Assembly (NCBI GenBank): GCA_005406025.1
Contig: BGZK01000747.1
Coordinates: forward strand, 62,001 to 126,000
DNA length: 64,000 nucleotides
DNA from: Eumeta japonica
Lineage: Eukaryota > Arthropoda > Insecta > Lepidoptera > Psychidae
Direction of reading: 5' to 3'
The notes under the pieces are model-generated. The model was given only the letters and a program-made list of their open reading frames with translations, ran no database searches and had not been told where the DNA came from. Made by a program: the position numbers and the translations under genes. The first letter of the stretch is position 1. Each line of letters starts with the position of its first letter. Positions 1 through 11,800 of this stretch are shown piece by piece.

Positions 1-3
1 GTA

Positions 4-111
4 TTAAGTCAAACGGATTTCTTCTTCTAAGAAGACAACTGTGTTTGATTTACCTTTAGCTGGAACAACTTCAAAAACAACTGATTGTTTGAATAGATTT
101 TTAAGGAAGTT
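4..111 (-). other. Open 35-codon segment inside the AMMECR1 intron
   Basis: After a possible acceptor (tag at 114-112) the minus strand is open for 35 codons to a TAA at 6-4; it includes SVVFEVVPAKGKSNTVVFLE. Read in the phase left by AMMECR1 exon 2 it stops after three codons, so it is not the next AMMECR1 exon. It could be an alternative exon of another gene, a transposon fragment or chance. No family recognised. Confidence 0.2.
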
Positions 112-298
112 CTATTTTTTTTTTAATATGAATTTAATAATTTTAAGAAATTAACCCTCTAAACACCAGAAATTATTATAACTCACTGATATTTAGGGAT
201 TTAATGATACACCTCATTAAATATTTAGACTAATATTAAAAGCAGATTTAAAATTAAATTAAAATTATTGAATTATACCCAAGTTTACTTAATTATTA

Positions 299-433
<135 letters not shown>

Positions 434-808
434 TTAAATCTTATTAGGTAGTAAACAATACATTCTAATTGGATATTTGCATCTAAAAACTGGAAATTTT
501 ACAATCTCAAAGTTGAAATGAAAGTAAGTATGCAAGTTTTTTGAAATAATAAAATAAATATTAGATTTACAACTGAAAGTGATATTAAGAATATGAAATA
601 TATCTCTAAGATTGATAAGAAAATTTTTAAAATCATAATTATATTTAAATTATTATTTAGCAATGAACAGAAAAAATTATAAAGGAAGAATTTTAGTAAC
701 GAATCATATTGACTATCCATATTTTATCATCAGGAATTATTATTCCAACTAAAATTAACAGGTAGGTAACTTTTAGGTACCGTGATAATTTAAAAAATTA
801 AAACTCAC

Positions 809-1002
809 TAAGCATCATTGGTAAAACTAGGTGTTTGAGGAGGATCCATACTGTGAAGCTGACAATATAAAACGTCGAAACAGAAGTAGCACATATCAGG
901 AATAGCCACATTTTCATGATACCCATTTAACGGTCTGTCTATACTATTACTATATGAATTACTTAATTTCTGTTTCTTTGTTCCACAACACACAGAAGAC
1001 AT
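809..1002 (-). CDS. AMMECR1: AMMECR1 homologue, coding exon 1
   Basis: First coding exon of an AMMECR1-domain protein; its biochemical function is poorly defined (the human gene is linked to an Alport/midface syndrome region). The ATG is at 1002-1000 and encodes 64 residues plus two bases. It opens with MSSVCCGTKKQKLS, matching the CCGVKKQKL start of vertebrate AMMECR1, and later has MCYFCFDVLYCQL and TPSFTN, the start of the AMMECR1 domain. The reading frame is open 13 codons upstream to an ATG at 1041, but the family N-terminus favours 1002. The exon ends at 809 with a donor reading gtgagt (808-803) in phase 2; joining to the next exon restores the family's Tyr-Pro-Leu-Phe sequence. The gene is transcribed away from Rsf-1. 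Confidence 0.93.
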
Positions 1003-1084
1003 GATCAAAGAGGATTTTATTAAATGGGAATTAACAAACAAAGAAAAATCCCTTTACTTCCACACAAATTCACATATGATTTAG

Positions 1085-1348
1085 TCACAGAACACAATAC
1101 GACGAATTTCTGTGACGGATTTCGTAAAAAACTGTGAACGCAAGTACATAGAGCAGTGTCATATCAAACATTTTAATTCATTAGATTATGTGAGGAGGAC
1201 CATAGACAAAATGTTTATTCTCACCAAAGCAACAATGAATGAACTATACTGTAGACATTATCATTGGTATGAGGATGTCTTTAATTTTTTAATGAGTTCC
1301 AATAGTTACAAAGAACAGTGTTCAATTTTAATAGAGTCATTATTATGA
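1085..1348 (+). CDS. Unrecognised 88-codon open segment between AMMECR1 and Rsf-1
   Basis: Open for about 87 codons from just after a TAG to a TGA at 1346-1348, unusually long for sequence this AT-rich. A possible acceptor (cacag) precedes it. The first in-frame ATG is only at 1211, so a simple ATG-started gene would be about 45 residues. The translation has scattered Cys and His residues but no motif I recognise. It starts about 80 bp from the AMMECR1 start codon on the opposite strand. It may be an exon of an unknown gene or chance; I assign no function. Confidence 0.2.
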   Translation, partial: SQNTIRRISVTDFVKNCERKYIEQCHIKHFNSLDYVRRTIDKMFILTKATMNELYCRHYHWYEDVFNFLMSSNSYKEQCSILIESLL

Positions 1349-2697
1349 TCAGGCTAACACCATAATGATGAATCAAATAGATACCTTATTGTGGTGTGGG
1401 CAATATATACTTTTTTTTAAATAAAATTTTTCTTAACGCAAATTATCAACTATTCTCTTACTAATATATTTTATAAACTACGTGAAAGAAAATAATTTTT
1501 CACCGTTAAATTCTTCTAAAGAATGAATATCTCTTTCATTATATAACATATAAAATTTAGATTAGCAATCGTGTTTCGTACTTTAATTTAATTTTGTACT
1601 AAGAAATATAAATCTTACGTTTTGCATACAGATCAAAAAAATATTGCAATGTTTATGTTTGGGCAGAGATTTAAATATATAATCACATTTTTCACAACTA
1701 AATGCAAATATCAATTGAGATCCAATTTCAAGTACCTACATTCACGTCGAGGAGATGAATCACTGTATATATATGTGCAAAAACACATTCGGGTGTATTA
1801 CATTGCGTTAAAAGTTATATAATGTTAATCACAACTCATACAGACAAATCGTTATTAAAAGTCGCTGCCAAATGTAATATATTATAGCTTTCTTTGCCAA
1901 TTATGGAGGCTTTTTTAGTTTGATTAAACTATAATGCGTAAACTGTGGAACCAGCCTAAGAATTATGGACATATCTTTTCAATTAGATTCTAGACGATTA
2001 TATTACATTTCCAATGTACTCCCATATTTACGACTACGAGAATGAAACCTAGTTTATTACATAAAAGGAATTATCCCTGGATATTTAATTCTACAAATTA
2101 ATAATATTTAGTACATACATAGGTAACTCTACCCACATTAAGCCATAACTTGCTGAATCAGCATAAAAGCCTTATAATTCTAGACATTTATTATGAAAGG
2201 AAAGGCGTATAAGAATACTTCAATACCTCAATACCTTAACAACGATATAAAAAAAAACTTGTAACGTACATACTTACTTCAGTAATCACGACACTGTCTA
2301 AAAAAAAAGAGTAATTGTATTTTCAAAAATTAAATTTGAAATCAAATATTTGGAAAAGACACTCCAACAATCAAATCTCAAATACAAAAACACAAAATAA
2401 GTGTATTATCATTGCGATACTATTAAACTTATAATAGTGAGTAGATAAAGGTATATGATCCAATAACCTAATATATGACACAAGGTTCTATACTTTGTGG
2501 TATTTGTTTCTGTCATCTTTAATTGTGAAAAAATATAACAAGACTAAATATTTCATTCATTTTATTTTTTGGTGTAATTATGCAGTTAAATAATATAGAT
2601 TTTCTGTGTACAATAAACGAATGATGTGTTTCAAAAAATTTCAATAGCAAAATCTATAGATGTAAGTAATGTATTATTAGTTTAGTTGTAGAATACG
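1349..2697. other. Intergenic AT-rich stretch upstream of Rsf-1
   Basis: No coding segment or repeat recognised. It must contain the Rsf-1 promoter and 5' UTR, as the Rsf-1 ATG follows at 2698, but no TATA box, initiator or CpG island could be placed with confidence. Confidence 0.4.
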
Positions 2698-2842
2698 ATG
2701 GCGTCCGATGGCGAAATATCATGTGCAAGTGATCCTAATTTTGCTGTAATATATTCGTTTCTCAAAGTGTTTGGAAAAAGTTGTGTTTTAGAAGTTCCAT
2801 CCATTACAAAACTACAAGAACTTATTGAAAATACTCAAGAAG
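2698..2842 (+). CDS. Rsf-1: Rsf-1 exon 1: start codon and N-terminal helix
   Basis: Begins ATGGCGTCC; encodes [20 protein letters not shown] and then FLKVFGKS, aligning with human RSF1 PNFAVVCSFLERYG. This start is preferred because the family N-terminus lies immediately downstream. Donor gtaatc follows 2842 in phase 1, leaving an 86-bp intron. Confidence 0.92.
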
Positions 2843-5800
2843 GTAATCATTTTTTGCTTTTACCATTTATAAATACACAACCACTTAATATACTTTTGTA
2901 TGTTTTAAGAAGAAATCGTTGCTTATAGTTTTAGATCCGCTCAAGGAATTGCACTTAAGATTATTAAGAAGAGCCCAGAAATCTGTACAAAGTAATAGAT
3001 GGGAAAGAAGCTTGATAAAATTTTGTCATCAACATGGATATCATCAAGAAGCATGGGAAATCGAAAGATTTTCATATAAAAAAGCAAGCACTTGTGTAAA
3101 ACTCAAAATTTTAAAGGTATATGTTTGCATTACAAAGGAGTTATTTTTTTAAACATAGTTGAACCACTTTAAGTCAAACATCTAGTGAATTTGAGTTATA
3201 AAGTTTTCACCTTATGGAGTATTTTGACTTTGGCAGATGTGTATTGCGGTAGAAAAATACTATTTCTGATATAATTTTACAATCAACAACAAATGACTTG
3301 CTTCACTAAAGTTTAATTGAAATCAATAATAATAATAAGTACCCAAAATTTAACACTGGACACCAAGCAATCAAGCGCATGTTAACATCAATCATAAATT
3401 CCTTTATTATTTCTTAGAATTGATAAACCTATCTATTGTTTACTCCTAAATAATTCCGACTAATGGAGGGTTGAGATTTTGAATAATGGCGGTTTTTGTG
3501 CTTTTAAGGAATGGGAACAGTACTTTTGTTTGAGTTTTGGAGGTTTTTGATTTATCGAGGTTCAATTGTATAGTTCAAATATCTTCTCAAATAAATGACT
3601 TATAATAAAGAGCTGTATTTTGGAATTTCAGTATGGGGAATCCCAAATTTTCATTATTATATTATTGTATGAGGAGACAGTTTAAACACAAAAATTATTA
3701 AAAGGAAACTAATATGACAGTGAAATTTTATTTCACTTATGTTCATTATTGTATTCATTATTTATTATGCTATTATAAGTTAAGAATCATAGAGAAGATA
3801 TTAAGCTATGTCATTATTTAACTCAAATATTTTTAAAATGGCCCAATATTGAAATTGCTTATAGAAATTTTAGTTTTGTTAGATTGTTTTTAAGTGATAA
3901 TTTCATTAATTACACAGCTATATTATATTAATTGATGAATGCAGAAGTGTGTAGAAGGTATTCATTTTATAGATTATTTTTTCCTAGAAACTATGATCAT
4001 ATAGTAGCTAAATGTCCTTGAAAATATTTGTCCTTAAAGATTTGTATTAAAATACATTTTATGCAATTGTAAGTTGAACGACTAATACATACATGCTTTA
4101 AAATTGCTTTTCAAAAAATATTTCAACAAAATACAAATAATGAATTATTTTGAAAAGGATATCATTACAAAAATAGGTATATCGATCTAGCCTACTTCGA
4201 CTACAGTCTTTCGGCAATAACATCTATAAAATGAATAAGTTTTATACACACCCACATATATTACTCAGAAAGACAAATATCAATCAATTAAGTTTATTAT
4301 TATACATCCAATGAAATGGGTTGATTAGTGTTTCCATCAATAAGTTATTAACAAAAGAAGTATTTGTTGAAATTTTTAAAAGTATAGTATTGTAAAATAT
4401 GTTTGAATAAATTCAAAATACCACCAAAACAAACTGAATAGATTTTAATGTATAATTAAAGACTTTATGAAAAAATTAAAAGCAATGCAAATCAAATTTA
4501 AAATAGGTTTGAATTACAACATTTTAGTTACATGAGTTGACAAAAATGTACACAAAAATGAGAAGAATGGACAAATAAATGCAGTTACTGAAGACTGCTT
4601 ACTGCATATGGTACTGGCTGGGTGACCAATTGGCCAGCATTATGCAAATTGATATAAACATAAGTCTTACACAATTTATATTTTTCATGTTTTTACTTAT
4701 TTAACCCAATCAGTTTTTGAATAACATTTCACTTCAAAAAGTTTTGTTTATATCTGTTTGTTTGTGTATATATTTTAAAAATAAAACAAAATAATAAAAA
4801 TAAGATATAAATTGTTTATATCTCAAATATCATGAATGCCCAGGCAGACTTAACTATAATGGGTATCAGCAGTCGGTAATGCTAAATAAATATATAGTCA
4901 TATAATTTCAAATAAATCAGAGTGAGGTAATTCAAGGTACTCTAATTTTTTAGTTGAGTTTAGTAACACAAAACGCCAATCAGAATACTATTAAGTAAGT
5001 GTTAATTTTAATTAAAACAATTATAGCCATTTGTGAGGTGAATTTATATGTCCGAAAAACCAATGTTTAAATTAATTTTATAAAGTTAATGATTTTGAGG
5101 ATATTGTTGTGGGTAGTATTTTTATTTTTGTGTATAGTGACAAAAGAAAGTAATGGCAAAGGTGTAATAACTTGCTTTACTTTGTAAAATGTACTTTGTA
5201 AAGTTGATTACATAATTATTATGGTAATATATATTTCATTTGTTTAATAAAGTACATCTAGAATGGCCTTTTGTTCTTATGATCAATGATTTTATTTTAA
5301 ATAAACTCCAACATTTGTGAACAGCATCTGTGCATGAAATGGTTACTTCTTCATTGTGGTGATGATAATACAGATGGTATAAAGCAAAATATATATAATG
5401 CATTTTGAAACAAAGCCTTTAAGCCAATTTTTTCAATAGCTGTTTATCCTATGACTAGGTTTTTGGTGCATTATTAATCTAGAAAATCATTAACTTTATT
5501 TTTATGATATGCCAGACATATATTTAAGAAACTGCAATGTAAATTGTACTTGACATAGTGAAATAAATATCCCATTTATCATGACAACTAAGAATTTCTT
5601 CATATGCAAAAATGATTAAAGATGGCATATAAAGTTACTACTTTATTAAGCGCCAGTTTTCTCTTCTGAAGTATAAGTAAGAACTGTAAGTACAATTATA
5701 ATTAGAAAACGTTCAGTGTGTATGGTCAATCAACTATGTCACTACACATAGTTTTGCTACATAAGTACGTAGGCGTGATATAAACAGTACAAAAACTGTC

Positions 5801-8800
5801 TTTTGAAATATATAATATATGTCAAATGTTTACAAATGACTTATGAATAAAGAAATTAGAATTTCAAACTATCATTAATTTCTTCGAGCTAATCACTGCA
5901 TGCGTTTTCTTATAATGGGCATACAAAATGTTGAATGACAAGGAATTTTGATATTGATAGCTTACTAAACCATAAAAGCAGTGATGTAAGATTGTGTAGC
6001 TCTTCATTGATAGCTAAAGATGAATTGTATATAATGCAGCTAGATAAAAGATAGCATGAGAGTTAATTTATAATACAAGAAACTGTCAATTCATTGAAAT
6101 AAATAGACCATTGTTGCATACATCGACAATGTGTAGACAACCTTACTGGTGGATATCCTATGTTTCAAGTTTTCGAATTGATAACTTCTGCCAAAAAGAG
6201 CAATGCTTCTTCTCTATATGTTGATTTATTCTTCACTGAAGATTTATTGTAAGATCTAATTCCAATAATTAACAATTATACCAATCTTAGTACATACAAC
6301 TCATCATCTTTGCCGATGTTTGAGATTCAAAGAATAGACAGAAAAAATTTAGCTGGCTATTATTGCCATTATTTTGCATTTAGCTGGGTATCATACAATA
6401 CCCAAAAAAAAAAGAAACCTATATCGCAAGAAGTACCAGTAAATCGTACATTCATCTATAAAGCAGAATGATAGTCATAATTTGTTTGTTTCTGTTTTGG
6501 GTATTTAATTTTTGTAACAATGAGGAGGCAGATAGAAGTGATTTGTAAAATTAGACCCTTAGCGAACATTGCAATCAATTGATGCTAGAAATATATATCC
6601 AACATATATTTTTTGTATCAATTGGTTTGTGTCAATTGATTGATAAAGATTTATGCATTGACAAATGGATAATGTCATGGGAAAGGTAGAGGTAAAGATC
6701 TTCCAGAGTTTTCATAAAATAAAACGTAGGTAATTAAGATTATCTAACTGAAAGTAAAGAAATTGACTGCAGATTAAAAGTCTATACAGCAAAATCAACA
6801 GGAGAATGAGATGAAGGCAGCTAAACAATAAAAATAGTAACTAATTTATTAGAACTATACTTAAATAAAAGGATATAAGATATATAAAGGTGATTATTAA
6901 ATGTCTGGAAATCTGATAAGATGAATGCTTAATTATAAATCTAAATACAAACCACAAAGATTATTTGTAAATCAACATGAAAAATTGGAAGATTTGAAAT
7001 AAGATTGGAGATGAAATGAGAATGTTTGTATGCAAAAGAAAGATAAATGTGATGTCTTAACTAACGATTCTCATTCTTAATAGAAATGGGGCCCATCAAA
7101 AATTACAATTCTGAAAAATCTGATCTTGAAATAAAATCAAACAAGAGATACCAACCATTAGCACAAAATCATTAAGTATTAATAATAATAAATATCAAAA
7201 TCATAAATTAATGAGACATCAAGACACTGGCCATACAAGAACTTAATTTTTATTAAAATTTGATATATTTTATTGTGCGTTTTTGACTGATAGCCACTTT
7301 TCAAAACAAATATTTTAGTTAATGCTGGGCAACTATTTATAATTCTCCATGCAAATTTTAAGAAAATAATTATGCTAGTAATATTTCTGTAATTTTAAAA
7401 ATAATTACATTTTTTAAAAACTTTTAAAAAGTCACAACACGATTTGGTGTTTCCTTTGTTTCTTATTCTTTGTTTGTTTTCAATTTTTCAGGTTTTACTA
7501 GAATATCAATTCACATGCCACAATAAGTTTAAAAATTCTGTCAATGCTCTATGTAGCAAAGATTTGCGATTAAACCCGATTGGAAGAGATAAATGTGGCT
7601 GTGCATATTGGTTACAAATAGATGATGATGCAAATTTGCGCCTATATAGAGAAAATCAAGACGAAGAAACATGGATGTTAATTGCAAAGTATGTGTTAGG
7701 AAATAAAAATGTACAATAATAATTAGGAATTGGTTTTGTATTGTAATTGTTCAATTTTCGTAATGAAACTATTTTTAGGATGGTGTGAATTGGATTTTAT
7801 GAACCAAAAATGTGTAATGAAAAATATATCGCTATAAATGTAGATATAGGATTAGACTGAGGGAGAATGAGGACAGAATGCATTTCTCTAATCTTCATCT
7901 CTGCTTTATGTGATAAATCTACTCAAAATATATACAAAGGGAGAGAGAGAAATGTTAAAATCTATAAGCATATAGTGACTGTTACACACTTTTAGAAATT
8001 ATTTTATATTGAATCAAATAATTTCTATCTTTGCTAAAGATACTCTGTTACTTTAAGTAATAAAAAAAAAATGTCGATCAATCACACTATCTTTTTCTCT
8101 GTTTATTACCTCCATAATGTATTCTTCTCATTCTCTTGCAAATTAAATAAAATATTAAGTTTCACTTCTACCTTGTGTGAACTCACATTTGTTTTTTTAA
8201 CAAAATATAAGATATAATAGTTTAATGATAAAATGCTTGAATTTGTGAATTGTTATGTATATTCCAGAAAGAAATACAACACAGAAAGGTAATATTTGTA
8301 AGGAAACAAATAACTGAATTTCTAAATAAGATTTTTTTTTTTCAGAAACCGTGATGAATTAGTAAAAATAATTAACAACTTAAAAAATGGAGATGAAATT
8401 ACTGGAATTAATGATTCACTTACAAATGAAGAGTCAAATAGTGCTGATAACACTTCACCTGTTAAGGTTAGTACAATAATTCAATCATATTATTCAAATC
8501 ACCCCATAGAACATACAATTTAATCCAAAAAATATTTCATTGTGTTGATTTTAAGTGAATTTTCAATCTCTGTATAAACATAATGACTTCAACTTATTAA
8601 TCATTTGATTTCAATACTTAAATAAAAAGTAAAAAGCTAAAGCCCTCTATTTTTTTCTAATATATAGGGTTTTACATAATTTTGAATTTTAACGTTTTGC
8701 ATTTTATATAAAAATCTTTATGGCTATAATGCTATCAATTAAATTATAATTAAAGAATAAATACTATCACATAAAATTTATTTTTTCGTATGTTAGAACA

Positions 8801-11800
8801 CATTAGATTTTCACATTGGATCCTTTTATCTTAAAGCTTGGGTTCTTATTGTAAGAAATATATTAAAAACCTTGTAATTTTGGAATTTGTTTTTACTTGC
8901 ACATACAGAAATTAGAGATAGCTTTATTGATAAACAATTCCAAATGCTAATGACACTATTATTAGTGATACAACTATTATTTTTCATTATTTAACAAATG
9001 TATAGTCAATATTTTGTCCATAAAGGCAATATTTTAATATTTAATAGCTTTTAATTGTGCAAAATTGGTGAATATTATGATTTCATTTGGTACTTATTTA
9101 TGGAAAATAATTTCGTTAATTTTGCAGAATTTATAGGTAGGATTATTGCAATATTTAAATACAGAAATAAACATAATAAATTCACAATACCAATTAGTAC
9201 CAACTAGCTTGTTAGCACCACCAGCCTCCCCAATTTGTCCAACTAAAATAAGGCCATCTTTGATATTTTAGTTACCACATATTTTTTGATAGCTATTGAT
9301 AGTACTGAAGAAGCAAAGGGCTTAATAATATTTTATTGTCACAATCTATTGAACAGTACTCTGCTTATTGATTTTACTTTCATGTTTCCTTTGTCATATC
9401 CAACTATTACAACCCTCCATAGTTGTAAAAACTCTTAGCTTCACTAAGGATAGCTCAATGCATTATTTTTCTTTTATTCATAACATTTTGGAAGCTTCTA
9501 TTAACTTTATTTCCTGCCTTACGCTTTCCAATATTTTACTAGCTTATTGGCTAGTATATATCTTCAATTATTCCAATTTTACAAATTAAAAATTCGCTAA
9601 TCAAATGATTATGATTCAAAATGGTTTATTTCGTATTTCGAAGAAACATCCTGATCACTCTCACCACATTTTTATGATATGTCAAAAAAAATATGTAAAA
9701 TTGTCTTAAAATGTAAAGTATCATTAATATAATATTTCAGAATAATAAATCTGAAGTAGAAAGCAATGAGGAATTTTTAAGTCCTGAGTCTGAAGCAGAC
9801 AATGATGATGAAAAAAGAGGAGTTGTAAATACAAGAAACAATACAACAGATGTTAACTGTGATAATAAATCTGATTCTTATCAGTCGGCAAATAAATCGG
9901 ATTCTGATGTGAAAGAGCCTAGTGATAAAAATACAAGAGAAACAGTTGATGGTAAAGATACTACGTCTAGTGAGTGTATTAATCAAAATGAAAATTGTGC
10001 AAAGGAACAAGTTGGGTCAACCATTGAAGAGCCTGTAATGTTAGTTACTGGAGAAGGTGATGGTGTAGAATGTGAAAGCTTTTCCATTTTTGGAGAAGAA
10101 ATTATTGAACCTATAATGTTTGTTTGGGGCGAAGGTAGTGGTGAATCTAATTGTACAGGGAATCCTGAGATCAATGAAAATTTAAATTCAGTGGAGGACA
10201 ATAATGAGGATGCAATTAGTGATAATATTTCTGAAAATTATTGTGATTATACAAATGGGGAAATTTCTGAAACTGCATTACCAGTTGCTAGTGGTAATAA
10301 AAGCAGAAAGCATACAAGAAGCAGCAACAAGCTTAAATTAAAAAGTAATTCTGTAAATCCCACTGTATCAAAAAGAGTATTTAATAAAAAATGTAAAGAA
10401 GATATTATAAAATCAGAATCATATTCAAAAAAACCTTGTATTTGGTATACTCAAGATGAAGACAACCATAGATCTGACATAGGAAATGAGACTGACAATG
10501 ATAAAGATTGTTGTGGAAGTAAAGAGGATTCTGATAAATCACACATTGGAAGTGAAGATAAAAATTTAAGTGATAATGAAATAAAAGAAAAAAATGTCAA
10601 GCGTAAGAATAAAACAAAAATCAGAACAACAAAAATTAAAGTAGATAACCAATTAGAAATAGTTAAATCGCGAGATGAAATAAATGTTGTTGAAAAAAGA
10701 AAAAGTAGTATTTCATCATCAGACTGTGATAAAAAATATTTATCTGATGAGGATACTAATGAGTTATTGAAAGAGCAAATTGCAAATCCCAGCAGCCTCG
10801 AAAGTGTTAAAGGAGATTCTGATCTTCTACCCACAAAAAAATTAAAATTACAAAATTCAGAAGAAAATGACTGCACTCAAGAAGAGCTATCTTCTCAAAG
10901 TAATCAGAACATAGCTTCCGAAAATATTGACATTGAACATAAAACAAATGAACATACTGATTCTATTACCTTTACTAACCAAGACTCGCAAGAATTTAAA
11001 AATGAAATTCAAAACAATACAACAGTAGATTCAAATGCTGTTCAAGATGTACCAATGATTAAGAGAAAAAAAATTAAAGTATCTCGTAATAAATATAAAC
11101 AAGCTAAATTTAAAAAACCATTCAAACAAGAATCTTGTATGGAATTAAACAATGATAATACAAATAGTAATCAAAAATCTAGTATGAAATCTTTAAAAAG
11201 ATCGCTCATCGAAACATACAAATCTGAAAAAAAATCAAGTGAATCTCTTTCTGAAGATGAGAATGAGGTACCTCAAACAGGTGGCAAAAGATTAAAAATT
11301 AAACCTAAAAAAATTATTTTGTCAGCCAGGTAAGACTTTTTATATTATTTTTCAAAGAAACTTGCTTTGCTTTATGATGAAATGATTCATTAAATTAGAG
11401 GAATAGATGAATAAATTATTAAATAAGATTTTTTCATTCCCATCAAAATAAAAAAATCAAATTTATGTTCATGTACTTGTTTATTTACTTAAATTAAAGA
11501 AAATTTGGGATTCATTTTCTTAACATTCTTTTTACTGAAAATTGTAATAATTTATTGATAATCAATGAAATTTGATCCAGGAAAAATATTGAAGCAAAAC
11601 GAATGACAATCAATTCAAGTGATGATTCTGAAGAAGAAACATTGTTACAAAAAAAAGGTGATTCTTTTGTGTTTGAAAAACATTTTATTTCTACATATTA
11701 CATTATAAAATTGTTATTTTAAGTAGTGAATACTAAAATTTGTGATAAGCTGAAGTTGTCTATTTTACTTTTTTCTTTTCTTGTTAAAATAATGGTACTT

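Noticed and set aside
4..111. Third exon of AMMECR1
   Set aside because: In the phase left by exon 2 the segment stops after three codons, and it does not resemble the expected LREYTLTSALKD segment.
1622..1822. 66-codon ORF upstream of Rsf-1
   Set aside because: No ATG start, no family resemblance, length not exceptional.
9777..10876. Minus-strand open frames opposite Rsf-1 exon 5
   Set aside because: They are shadows created by the biased codons of the acidic exon; no splice or homology support.
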